From NCBI GenBank assembly GCA_900552455.1, contig URZX01000030.1, positions 1-25,382 on the forward strand: DNA of 25,382 bases, in the 5' to 3' direction. Below are positions 7,026 to 15,999 of the stretch, piece after piece (within the stretch, counting starts at the first letter, position 1; each line of letters opens with the position of its first letter). Position numbers and translations under genes: made by a program. The notes beneath the pieces were generated by a model. That model was not told where the DNA came from. It did not search any database and saw only the letters and a list, made by a program, of their open reading frames with translations. The DNA comes from an uncultured Peptococcaceae bacterium (GTDB taxonomy: Bacteria; Bacillota; Peptococcia; Peptococcales; Peptococcaceae).

Positions 7026-7685
7026 TTACATACTGTCCATTTTTCGTTCCACGGCCAGTTGGATGAGGCGTTCGGCCAGGTGGCGGTTGCGCACGAGCAG
7101 CGGCCCGTGAAAATAGGAACAGAACATGTTCTTATAGATGGCGCCTTCGCCGCCATCTTCGCCGTTGTTGCCGTGGCCGCTGACGACGGTGCCGAGGGGA
7201 CGCTCACCTTCGCCGAGGAAGGTGCGGCCGTTGTGGTTTTCGAAGCCAAGATAGGTTTCGCCGAAATCGTCGTTGACGATCTCGATGTCGCCGATGAAGC
7301 GCTGGAGATTTTCCTGATGCAGGGTGTAGTGCGGCAGGGCGCCGAGGCCCTGAACGCGCTCGCCCTGGGCGGTGTCGTAATACTGGCCGACGAGCTGATA
7401 GCCACCGCAGATGGCCAGGCCTACGCCACCGCGCTCAATGTATTTGACGAGCTCGTCGCGCTTGGACGGAAGGTCTTTGGCGATGACTTTCTGCTCGTGA
7501 TCCTGACCGCCGCCGATGAAAAGAAGGTCAAAATCGTCGGCGATGAAAGGATCCTTCAAACTGACAAGAGTGGTCTCAACCTCGAGGCCTTTCTGGCGGG
7601 CGAGGTATTGCAGCATGAGCAGGTTGCCGTTGTCGCCGTAGGTGTTGAGCAGATTTCCGTAAAGATGACAGATGCGCAGTTTCAT
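7026..7685 (-). CDS. gatD: Lipid II isoglutaminyl synthase, glutaminase subunit
   Basis: GatD takes ammonia from glutamine and passes it to MurT, which amidates the D-glutamate of the lipid II stem peptide to D-isoglutamine. The 219-aa protein is a class I CobB/CobQ-like glutamine amidotransferase. The nucleophile is Cys93 in GLAICGGYQ and the catalytic histidine is His193 in YFHGPLL. The N-terminal HLYGNLLNTYGDNGN segment is typical of GatD. The start codon overlaps the murT stop as ATGA, with GGAGGG nine bases upstream, implying translational coupling. It is the last gene of the glnS operon. In Gram-positives this amidation is important for efficient cross-linking. Confidence 0.95.
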   Translation of the reverse strand: MKLRICHLYGNLLNTYGDNGNLLMLQYLARQKGLEVETTLVSLKDPFIADDFDLLFIGGGQDHEQKVIAKDLPSKRDELVKYIERGGVGLAICGGYQLVGQYYDTAQGERVQGLGALPHYTLHQENLQRFIGDIEIVNDDFGETYLGFENHNGRTFLGEGERPLGTVVSGHGNNGEDGGEGAIYKNMFCSYFHGPLLVRNRHLAERLIQLAVERKMDSM

Positions 7686-9034
7686 ATTGCCATGCCCTCC
7701 TTGAGATAGCCTTGTTCGGCGAATGTGTGGCGCAGATCAAGGGTCGCTGTGTAGGTGGCGAGGATGTAGACCTTGTCGGTCGGCGCTGCGGCGATCCAGT
7801 CTGCGATGTGGTTGAGATCCTGGTCGATGTGCTGCTCGTCCAGCGGAAGTCCGGCGATCTCGAAGCGGGTGGAAAGCTCGGCAACGCGGATGCCGGAGAG
7901 GAACACAGGGCGTCCGTGGGTGATCTGAACGAGCTTTTCAAAGTCGCCGTCCCAGATCCAGCTGACGTCGGTGCCGTCGGCTGGGCGGTCGTTGAGCAGG
8001 CTAACGAGAGAGAACGGCGCAGGATCGGTGGCGAGCATCTCGACGATCTGGTTGAAGCCGACGGGGTTTTTGATGAGGTTCATGACGACGTCCTTGCCAG
8101 CGATGTTGATGTGCTCCTGACGGCCGAAAACGCGCTTGGCAGCATCAAAGCCGCGGCGGATGTAGTTGTCCTCGATGCCGAAATGCTTGGCAACGCTGGC
8201 TGCTGCGAGGGCGTTATAAATATTGTAGAGCCCGGCGATCGGCAGCTCGTAGTCGGTGCCGTCGATGGCGAAACGCGAGGATTCTGGCGTGAGCTCGCCG
8301 ATGGCGGTGACGGCGTGAGCGAGCTCTGGCCGCGCAAAATCGCAGTACGGGCAGTAGAATTTGCCGAGGTTGGAATAGGTCAGGAGCTTGTAGTGCAGGA
8401 TGTTGTCGCAGTTCGGGCAGAGAATGCCGTCGGTGTTGTAATGGGCCTGCTGCTCGCGGTCCTCCTCGTGGGCGAAGCCGAAATATTCCACAGGGTTGTC
8501 AACCTTGACGCTGGAAAAGATCGGCAGATCGCCGTTGGCAATGATGGTGGCCTCTGGCACCTGGGTGGCGCCGTCGAGCATGAGCTGGTAGGTGGTGTAG
8601 ATCTCGCCGTAGCGGTCCATCTGGTCGCGGAAAAGATTGGTGAAGACGATGACTTCCGGGCGAATGTAACGCGTCACATGCTTGAGGGTCGCTTCATCGA
8701 CTTCGAGGACGGCGTATTTTGTCCCGACCTTCTGCTTTGGCGCGCCGAGGAAGCAGGAAATGATGCCCTGCAGGAGGTTGGCGCCGGTGGGATTGGTGAG
8801 AACCTGGCCGTATTTTTCCTGGAAGATCTTCGTGATGAAGGAGGTCGTCAGGGTTTTGCCGTTGGTGCCGGTGACGATGACGGTGCGATAATCCTTAGCG
8901 AGGGTGGCGAGAATATTTGGATCGAGCTTGAGGGCGACCTTACCAGGCATGCTGGAACCGCCGCTGCGGGTTTTCTCGAGGATGGTTTTGGTGGCTTTGC
9001 CGGCGGTTTTGGCCAGCGTGGAACGGATGCTCAT
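7682..9034 (-). CDS. murT: Lipid II isoglutaminyl synthase, Mur ligase-like subunit
   Basis: MurT is the ATP-dependent ligase partner of GatD. The 450-aa protein has the Mur ligase P-loop TGTNGKT at about 55-61. A zinc ribbon is inserted in the central domain, with Cys206 and Cys209 (CPNCD) and Cys228 and Cys231 (CPYCD), a feature of MurT rather than MurC-F. The C-terminal DUF1727 domain includes ADGTDVSWIWDGDFE near 352-366, with the aspartate proposed to activate ammonia. Its ATG overlaps the plsC stop as ATGA, with AAGGAGG in place, and its own stop overlaps gatD in the same way. The coupled murT-gatD pair is the standard arrangement. Confidence 0.96.
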   Translation of the reverse strand: MSIRSTLAKTAGKATKTILEKTRSGGSSMPGKVALKLDPNILATLAKDYRTVIVTGTNGKTLTTSFITKIFQEKYGQVLTNPTGANLLQGIISCFLGAPKQKVGTKYAVLEVDEATLKHVTRYIRPEVIVFTNLFRDQMDRYGEIYTTYQLMLDGATQVPEATIIANGDLPIFSSVKVDNPVEYFGFAHEEDREQQAHYNTDGILCPNCDNILHYKLLTYSNLGKFYCPYCDFARPELAHAVTAIGELTPESSRFAIDGTDYELPIAGLYNIYNALAAASVAKHFGIEDNYIRRGFDAAKRVFGRQEHINIAGKDVVMNLIKNPVGFNQIVEMLATDPAPFSLVSLLNDRPADGTDVSWIWDGDFEKLVQITHGRPVFLSGIRVAELSTRFEIAGLPLDEQHIDQDLNHIADWIAAAPTDKVYILATYTATLDLRHTFAEQGYLKEGMAI

Positions 9035-9804
9035 TCTTGGGCCTCCTTTTCTGTGGTTGGTTCCTCAGCGAGGATCTTACAGCCGACGACGGCTGCGATG
9101 TCAGACTGGATCTCGTCGGTGAGGGATTGGGTGTCGCGCCCTTTGTACTCCTCTGGCAGGATGGCCGGCAGGAAGGTGACGGTGACAGGCAGCGGTTTGA
9201 AGAAGAAGCTGCCGCGAGGCAGGACGTTGATGGTGTTTTCGATGGCGAAAGGCACAATGGCAGCGCCGGATTTTGTGGCGATCTTCAGGCTGCCGGGCTT
9301 GAACGGACGCATGTCGCCGTTGTCGGAGCGGGTGCCTTCCGGGAAGATGCACATGCCGTGCTCATTTTTCTTCAGGAGCTTCGCGGCGCCGAGAATGACC
9401 TCCAGCGATTTGCGGGATTCGGTGCGCGGCAGATAGAAGCTGCCGAGATCGGACACCCAACGCGAAAAGACGGGGATGCCGTCGAGCTCTTCCTTGCAGA
9501 CGAAGGCCGATGGGCGTGGAATCGCAGCGAGCATGACAGGCGGATCGGCCATGCTCTGGTGGTTGCCGACGTAGAGCACGGAGCCTTCTTTTGGCACGTT
9601 TTCTGTGCCTTTGACGGTGAGCTTGACGCCGAGGAGCTTGACGCCGACGCGGGCGAGATGGTTGGCAAAGGCCCAGATGTAGCGCTGGGCTTCTTCGAAG
9701 CGGTCCTCAGCGATGAGGCGTTCCACCTTGGCGCGCAGCGGCAGCCGGATCACAAGCACAGCGCCAAACCAGAGATAGGTGAAGATATTTCGCAGAATGG
9801 TCAT
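9031..9804 (-). CDS. plsC: 1-acyl-sn-glycerol-3-phosphate acyltransferase
   Basis: PlsC acylates lysophosphatidic acid to phosphatidic acid at the membrane, the second acylation of phospholipid synthesis. The 257-aa protein has the catalytic HX4D motif as NHQSMADPP (His82, Asp87) and the substrate motif FPEGTR at about 154-159, followed by FKPGS. A hydrophobic N-terminal segment (about residues 8-20) fits membrane attachment. I place the start at the ATG at 9804, eight bases after AAGGGG; a GTG at 9813 overlapping the glnS stop has no spaced ribosome-binding site. The stop overlaps murT by four bases. Co-transcription with glnS and murT-gatD suggests a shared growth-linked role in envelope building, which is inference. 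Confidence 0.92.
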   Translation of the reverse strand: MTILRNIFTYLWFGAVLVIRLPLRAKVERLIAEDRFEEAQRYIWAFANHLARVGVKLLGVKLTVKGTENVPKEGSVLYVGNHQSMADPPVMLAAIPRPSAFVCKEELDGIPVFSRWVSDLGSFYLPRTESRKSLEVILGAAKLLKKNEHGMCIFPEGTRSDNGDMRPFKPGSLKIATKSGAAIVPFAIENTINVLPRGSFFFKPLPVTVTFLPAILPEEYKGRDTQSLTDEIQSDIAAVVGCKILAEEPTTEKEAQE

Positions 9805-9809
9805 CCCAC

Positions 9810-11480
<1,671 letters not shown>

Positions 11481-11517
11481 AAAGCGCCTCCTCTTTCGTA
11501 TTTCATCATATCGTCTT

Positions 11518-11547
11518 ATTATAATCCAGAAGCGCGCACCCCGTCAA
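11518..11547 (-). promoter_or_regulatory. Promoter of the glnS-plsC-murT-gatD operon
   Basis: On the minus strand TTGACG (-35, 11542-11547) and a perfect TATAAT (-10, 11518-11523) are 18 bases apart, about 40 bases before the glnS ATG. The leader is short and contains an AGAGGAGG ribosome-binding site. Confidence 0.8.
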
Positions 11548-11571
11548 CGCCTGCCCGCTCGTGGCAGGAAC

Positions 11572-11616
11572 AAAAAAGAGGACTGCGATTCTTTCGGATC
11601 ACAGTCCTTCTTTTTA
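11572..11616. terminator. Terminator downstream of ppk
   Basis: AGGACTGCGAT pairs with ATCACAGTCCT with one mismatch, around CTTTCGG. T-runs follow on both sides: TTCTTTTT on plus and TCTTTTTTG on minus. It lies directly after ppk and upstream of the glnS promoter, so it separates the two minus-strand operons. Confidence 0.87.
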
Positions 11617-11618
11617 TC

Positions 11619-13967
11619 TCAGAATTTGCCGAAGAGCAGGTATTTCAGGCGCTGGACGAAGCCCTGTGGTTCGCGCATTGGCGTCTGGGTCTGCGCTGAA
11701 GCGGCTGGCTGTGGCGCTGGCTTTTCCTGCGCTGGAGCGGCTGGCGCTGGTTGCTCAACGTGGTGCTTGACCTTGCTGACGGCTGGCGCCTGCTGGGCGG
11801 TGAGCTTTGCTGGCGCGTTTTCTTCGTCGATGACGGTGCGGCCGGAGAGATGCGTTTCTTCGACGTCGATGCAGGAGGTGGATTCGCGCAGCCATTTGAA
11901 GAGCTCGTACTGCTCGGTCTGGCTGTCGATCTTTTTCTCGCCTTCTGCAGGATAGAGGCGCTTGTAGGTGCCGTCTGGCTGCTGTACGCGGGCGAGCATG
12001 TTGTCCTTGGCGAGGATCTCGAGAACGTCAAAAATGGTGGCCTTGACTTCGTCATCGAGGATCTCGACGGCGACTTCGACGCGGAAGTTGAGGTTTCTGG
12101 TCATCCAGTCGGCGCTGCCGATGTACAGATGCTGACGCTCGCCGTAGCCGAAGAGGAAGATGCGCGGATGCTCAAGGAAGCGGCCGACCATGCTTTTGAT
12201 GGTGATGTTCTCGGTGAGGCCTGGCACGCCGGCACGCATGCAGCAGATGCCGCGGATGTAAAGGGTGATCTGCACGCCGGCCTGGCTGGCTTCGATGAGC
12301 TTGTCGATGATGTTCTTATCGGAGAGGCCGTTGATCTTGGCGATGACGCGCGCTGGCTGGCCGGCTTTGGCGGCTGCGATCTCGCGATCGATGAGCTCGA
12401 GGAAATGGTTTTTCATCTCGAGCGGCGCGACGAGAAGATACTGGCTCTGCTCGACAAACTGGCCGAGGCTGAGGCATTCAAAGACGTTGACGGCTTCGGC
12501 GGCGATGTCTTTGTTGGTGGTGATGAGGGAAAAGTCTGTGTACTGGCGCGCAGTCTTTTCGTTGTAGTTGCCGGTGCCGATCTGCACGATGTGCTTGACC
12601 TGACCGTTGACATTGCGGGTGATGACGCAGAGCTTGGAGTGAACTTTGTACTGGTCGAAGCCGTAGATGACCTGACAGCCTGCTTCCTCGAGGCGCTTGG
12701 ACCAGATGATATTGTGCTCTTCGTCAAAGCGGGCTTTGAGCTCGACGAGGACCATGACGTTCTTGCCGTTCTCGGCTGCCTTGGCGAGCGCCTGCGCAAC
12801 CTTGCTGCCGTTGGCGATGCGGTAGAGGGTGATGTTGATGGATTTTACGGTTGGATCGACGGCTGCTTCATCGAGAAGATCGAGGAAGGTCTTCATGGAA
12901 TGGTACGGATAGGCGAGCAGGATGTCGCAGTTGCAGCGGTCGAGATAGCGAATGATCGAATCCCCTGGCGCGATGCACGCTGGCATGAGCGGTGGCATCG
13001 GCTCGTAGTTGAGGGTTGGGAAATCGTCGGTGAGATCGCCGAAGAGGCCGTAGATAAAGTTCAGCGACAGCGGCAGCTCTGGCGTGACGATGACGCTCTT
13101 CTGCTTGGCCTTGACGCGTTTCAAAAGATAGCGCAAAAGCTCTGGCGAGATCTGCTTGGAAAGCTGCACGCGCACAACGGACGAATGCTTGCGCGTTTTG
13201 ATCAGCTGCTCCATCTGCTCGCGCCAGTCCATCTCTTCGTCGTAGCGCGCTTCGTCGACGCGCAGGTCGCCGTTGCGCGTGAGGCGGAAGATGAATTTGT
13301 CGGTGATGTGGCTCTTTAAGATGAGTTGATCGGCGAAATGATAGACGAGGTTCGCCGCTGTGACAAAGCAAAATCCGCGGCCGGATTCATCCGGGAAGAT
13401 AAAATAACGTGGGAAATTGGTGTTGAGGATCGGGATGACTGCGACGTTCGATTTCTTGTCAGAATTCTCGAAGGCGATGCAGACATACTGCTCCTTGTTG
13501 CTCAGGTATGGGAATGGATGGTGAGAATCGACCACCTGCGGCGAGAGATACGGCTTCACTGCCTGGGTGAAGTATTTCTCCAGCATTTCCTCCTGATAAT
13601 CGGTGACATGGTCAGGCGAGATCTCGTAGATCCCGTGCTGGCGCAGCTGGCGCATGAGCTCCACATAGCATTTCTCGGCGCGCGGGATCACGCGCTTGAC
13701 CTCGTCGTAGATCATATCCAGCTGCTCAGAGGCCGTCATGCGAGATTTTTTGTCGATCTCGTCTGGCGTCAGCTCGGCAGCATCCGACAGCCCGCCGACG
13801 CGCACCATGAAAAACTCATCCAGATTTGAGCCAAAGATGGACATAAAGCGCATGCGTTCAAACAAAGGCAATCTGGTGTCTTCTGCTTCTTCCAGCACGC
13901 GTTCGTTAAAACGCAGCCAGCTTAACTCCCTATTTACATAAGGATTGTTGTTCATCTCTGAATTCAT
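11619..13967 (-). CDS. ppk: Polyphosphate kinase 1 with extended C-terminal tail
   Basis: Ppk1 reversibly polymerises the gamma-phosphate of ATP into polyphosphate. The 782-aa protein has the N domain (about 8-110), head domain and two phospholipase-D-like catalytic domains. The autophosphorylated histidine is His443 in YKVHSKLC, and the second catalytic histidine is His600 in FLEHPRIF. Family members are usually about 690-720 aa. Here the catalytic part ends near 700, followed by a tail rich in Ala, Pro and Gln (about 715-765) and a final basic, hydrophobic segment GFVQRLKYLLFGKF. The tail looks like a flexible linker with an amphipathic helix, perhaps for membrane contact. The start overlaps ppx by 38 bp and has AGGGAG eight bases upstream. 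Confidence 0.96.
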   Translation of the reverse strand: MNSEMNNNPYVNRELSWLRFNERVLEEAEDTRLPLFERMRFMSIFGSNLDEFFMVRVGGLSDAAELTPDEIDKKSRMTASEQLDMIYDEVKRVIPRAEKCYVELMRQLRQHGIYEISPDHVTDYQEEMLEKYFTQAVKPYLSPQVVDSHHPFPYLSNKEQYVCIAFENSDKKSNVAVIPILNTNFPRYFIFPDESGRGFCFVTAANLVYHFADQLILKSHITDKFIFRLTRNGDLRVDEARYDEEMDWREQMEQLIKTRKHSSVVRVQLSKQISPELLRYLLKRVKAKQKSVIVTPELPLSLNFIYGLFGDLTDDFPTLNYEPMPPLMPACIAPGDSIIRYLDRCNCDILLAYPYHSMKTFLDLLDEAAVDPTVKSINITLYRIANGSKVAQALAKAAENGKNVMVLVELKARFDEEHNIIWSKRLEEAGCQVIYGFDQYKVHSKLCVITRNVNGQVKHIVQIGTGNYNEKTARQYTDFSLITTNKDIAAEAVNVFECLSLGQFVEQSQYLLVAPLEMKNHFLELIDREIAAAKAGQPARVIAKINGLSDKNIIDKLIEASQAGVQITLYIRGICCMRAGVPGLTENITIKSMVGRFLEHPRIFLFGYGERQHLYIGSADWMTRNLNFRVEVAVEILDDEVKATIFDVLEILAKDNMLARVQQPDGTYKRLYPAEGEKKIDSQTEQYELFKWLRESTSCIDVEETHLSGRTVIDEENAPAKLTAQQAPAVSKVKHHVEQPAPAAPAQEKPAPQPAASAQTQTPMREPQGFVQRLKYLLFGKF

Positions 13968-14892
13968 CGATTCCGCTCCCTCTCAAAATACCATTTTCTA
14001 TCATATATCCTTCGCGCACACCGTGGCTGACGACGGTCAGCTCTGTTGCGCCAACAAAATTCATGATCGACTTGATCACGATCAGCCCAGGAATAAACGT
14101 CACGAGACGCTCAGGGATGACGCGGTTCAGGATCTTGATCCCGTCCATGCCCAGCATCGAGATCATGCGGTCCAGCTCTTCAATCTCGTCCATCGTCATC
14201 GTGTAGCCCATCGTCTCGCCGTCCTTGCCGAGAATGTGACGGTGCACCTTCGTCAGCGCGCGCGCTGTGCCGCCCATGCCGTAGATGCGACGGAAGCCTT
14301 TTTCGGCGATGTTCATCGTGCCTTCAAGCTCTGCCGCTACATATTTGGCGATCTTGGCGCGCTGCTTGGAATTCGGGAAGAGCCCCTTGACGAATTTGTT
14401 GTACATCGCCAGCGCCCCGATCTCCTTGGACGTGCTCGAGACCAGACCATAGTCGTCGTAGTAGAACACCTGCGCGCTGCCGCCGCCAAGGTCGAACCCA
14501 GCGGCCTTGTCGTCCTTGATGCAGCTCTGCAGGCCGATGTAATCGTAGTAGGCCTCCTCGCAGCCGGAAAGCAGCCGGATGTCGATCCCTGTCGCCTTCT
14601 TGACCTCCGAGAGCACCTGATTCTGGTTACCGATGCTGCGCAGCGACGCCGTCGCAAAGCAGGAAAAACCGTCGCAGCCTGTCTCGTCGCACATCGTCTT
14701 CATGCGTCCCAGGACTGAGCAGAGGCGGCTGATCCCTTCTGCCGTCAGCACGCCGTCCTCAATGTAGCTCAGGATCTCGGCAAATTCCTTCTCGTTGACC
14801 AGCGCGCGAAACGAATTGTCCGGATCGATCTGATAGACCACCGCACGCATCGTGTTGGAACCAATATCAATTAAACCATACTTCACTGTCAC
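13930..14892 (-). CDS. ppx: Exopolyphosphatase / guanosine pentaphosphatase family protein
   Basis: This 320-aa protein is a single-module Ppx/GppA phosphatase of the ASKHA fold, which removes terminal phosphate from polyphosphate or hydrolyses pppGpp. Visible motifs are the N-terminal phosphate loop GLIDIGSNTMRAVVYQ, the second glycine loop GFDLGGGSAQV near 158-168, and IYGMGGTARALTKV near 204-217. E. coli Ppx is about 500 aa; this short form lacks the C-terminal HD-like domain, as in many Bacillota. The start is GTG; a second GTG two codons in (14886) has a slightly better spaced GAG and is possible. Overlap with ppk and a 19-bp gap from the upstream gene mark one operon controlling polyphosphate. 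Confidence 0.92.
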   Translation of the reverse strand: MTVKYGLIDIGSNTMRAVVYQIDPDNSFRALVNEKEFAEILSYIEDGVLTAEGISRLCSVLGRMKTMCDETGCDGFSCFATASLRSIGNQNQVLSEVKKATGIDIRLLSGCEEAYYDYIGLQSCIKDDKAAGFDLGGGSAQVFYYDDYGLVSSTSKEIGALAMYNKFVKGLFPNSKQRAKIAKYVAAELEGTMNIAEKGFRRIYGMGGTARALTKVHRHILGKDGETMGYTMTMDEIEELDRMISMLGMDGIKILNRVIPERLVTFIPGLIVIKSIMNFVGATELTVVSHGVREGYMIENGILRGSGIDEFRDEQQSLCK

Positions 14893-14911
14893 TCGCTCTT
14901 TTCTGTATAGA

Positions 14912-15451
14912 TTAGATCGTCAAACTTTCATGCCAATACGCTGTCTGCGGATCGTCCTTCACAGCCTGGAATTTTTTCAGGCGCACCGGCGCATACTTGA
15001 ACGACAGGCTGAAGAAAAACGTGATCTCGTCCTCCACAGAATCCTTCGGACGCACCACAACCTGATCCGGATAAAACATATACTGCACATCCTGATCGCG
15101 CCAGGAAACCTCGACGCCCGCGATCTTGGCAGTGATTGTTCCCCACTGGCCAACACTCAGCGCATTCAGCGGACCGCGGCTGCTTTTCAGATCGCGATAC
15201 TGCAAGCCCATCGAATAGTTGACCTCGCCCAGGATCTGCGTGAAATGCTCCACCACAAATCGCCCAGGCAGCCCGATCTCCTCGATCAGCCGACGCTCCG
15301 AATCGATCGCGCCGGCGATCTGCGCCAGGCGCTTCTGCAGCGCCAGGTCTTCGTCGTCTGACCAGTGCATCTCGTCCTTGAACTTGTTCAATACCTCCTG
15401 CAGGTCCTCGCAAAGCATCAGGACCTCAGCATCATGTTCTAAAAATTGCAT
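14912..15451 (-). CDS. Uncharacterised protein in the polyphosphate operon
   Basis: I do not recognise this 179-aa protein. It has no signal peptide or membrane segment. The first third (about 1-60) looks helical and strongly charged, with ALQKRLAQIAGAIDSERRLIEEIG. The rest looks like mixed strands, with GRFVVEHFTQILGEVNYSMG, WRDQDVQYMFYPDQVVVRP and DEITFFFSLSFKY. I start it at the second Met of the frame (15451), eight bases after AAGGA; the first ATG at 15460 abuts that box. It is the first gene before ppx and ppk, so a role linked to polyphosphate is suggested by position only. Confidence 0.8.
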   Translation of the reverse strand: MQFLEHDAEVLMLCEDLQEVLNKFKDEMHWSDDEDLALQKRLAQIAGAIDSERRLIEEIGLPGRFVVEHFTQILGEVNYSMGLQYRDLKSSRGPLNALSVGQWGTITAKIAGVEVSWRDQDVQYMFYPDQVVVRPKDSVEDEITFFFSLSFKYAPVRLKKFQAVKDDPQTAYWHESLTI

Positions 15452-15506
15452 ATCTGTCATCCTTCATTGTTTTTAATCGTCATTTTTATTGGTAGAATCT
15501 GTCCTC

Positions 15507-15535
15507 ATTATAGCATGACCATCGCCCAGCCGCAA
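15507..15535 (-). promoter_or_regulatory. Promoter of the polyphosphate operon
   Basis: On the minus strand TTGCGG (15530-15535) and TATAAT (15507-15512) are 17 bases apart. The -10 is extended, reading TGCTATAAT. It lies about 55 bases before the first gene of the operon. I see no obvious PhoB-like box beside it. Confidence 0.72.
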
Positions 15536-15635
15536 AGCTTTCTGCCCCCTTTCCGCCCTTCGGCGCGCATTTTTTCGCTCGCTACAAGAGAAACGTAAAG
15601 CCCGCGTAAAAGCCGCGTCAGGATTATTTTAATGC

Positions 15636-15664
15636 TTGACAATTTCTGCAAATCTGTGTAAGAT
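15636..15664 (+). promoter_or_regulatory. Promoter of tRNA-Leu
   Basis: A perfect TTGACA (15636-15641) is followed after 17 bases by TAAGAT (15659-15664). The predicted start is about a dozen bases before the mature tRNA end. Confidence 0.82.
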
Positions 15665-15684
15665 AATCTAGTAACAACAAACCA

Positions 15685-15768
15685 GCCAGCGTGATGGAAC
15701 TGGCAGACGTGACGGACTCAAAATCCGTTGGGCTAACACCCGTGTGGGTTCGAATCCCACCGCTGGCA
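15685..15768 (+). tRNA. tRNA-Leu (anticodon CAA)
   Basis: The 84-nt tRNA has acceptor strands GCCAGCG (15685-15691) and CGCTGGC (15761-15767) with discriminator A. The anticodon arm is ACGGA-CTCAAAA-TCCGT, giving anticodon CAA, which reads UUG. A long variable arm with class II character follows, then a T arm GTGGG-TTCGAAT-CCCAC. The CCA end is not encoded; TCA follows. The D loop contains GGAACTGGCAGAC, typical of leucine tRNAs. Confidence 0.96.
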
Positions 15769-15772
15769 TCAC

Positions 15773-15807
15773 AGCCGCTTGCAGAAAATCTGCGAGCGGT
15801 TTTTTGT
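15773..15807 (+). terminator. Terminator of the tRNA-Leu transcript
   Basis: GCCGCTTGCAGA pairs with TCTGCGAGCGGT around AAA with one mismatch, then a run of six T. It starts only a few bases after the tRNA 3' end. Confidence 0.9.
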
Positions 15808-15863
15808 TTTTCGGCAGGAGGTTTTCGCATCAATTTGCCGCACTCCGCCACACTTTTCCAAAT

Positions 15864-15912
15864 AAAAATGCGTCAGTTCGGGGTAAAATCCTTCGACTGA
15901 CGCATATTTTTT
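15864..15912. terminator. Hairpin terminator after the SLH gene
   Basis: ATGCGTCAGT (15868-15877) pairs perfectly with ACTGACGCAT (15896-15905). T-rich tails lie on both sides: TATTTTTT on plus and TTTTTATTT on minus. It can end the SLH transcript on the minus strand and back up the tRNA terminator on the plus strand. Nothing else gene-like is seen between 15808 and 15930. Confidence 0.8.
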
Positions 15913-15929
15913 CAACAGAAGAATGGTAA

Positions 15930-15999
15930 CCTCCTACCTGCGGACGAGTCTACGAGTCCGTCCGCGCAGCGGCTACCTCCTCCCTCCTCCCTCCTACCT
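15930..15999 (+). repeat. Structured CCTCCTACCT repeat, copy 4
   Basis: This copy lies 10 kb from the other three. It opens with CCTCCTACCT, then hairpin 1 (GCGGAC, 10-base loop GAGTCTACGA, GTCCGT, with one G-T pair) and hairpin 2 (CCGC-GCA-GCGG followed by CTA). It ends in a slightly diverged CCTCCTCCCT array and a final CCTCCTACCT. The stop codon of the SLH gene (15994-15996, read on the minus strand as TAG within AGGTAGGAGG) lies inside its last unit. Confidence 0.85.

Noticed and set aside
7712..9436. A 574-codon plus-strand open frame
   Set aside because: It is antisense to murT and plsC and shows no recognisable domains; the minus-strand genes have clear motifs and ribosome-binding sites.
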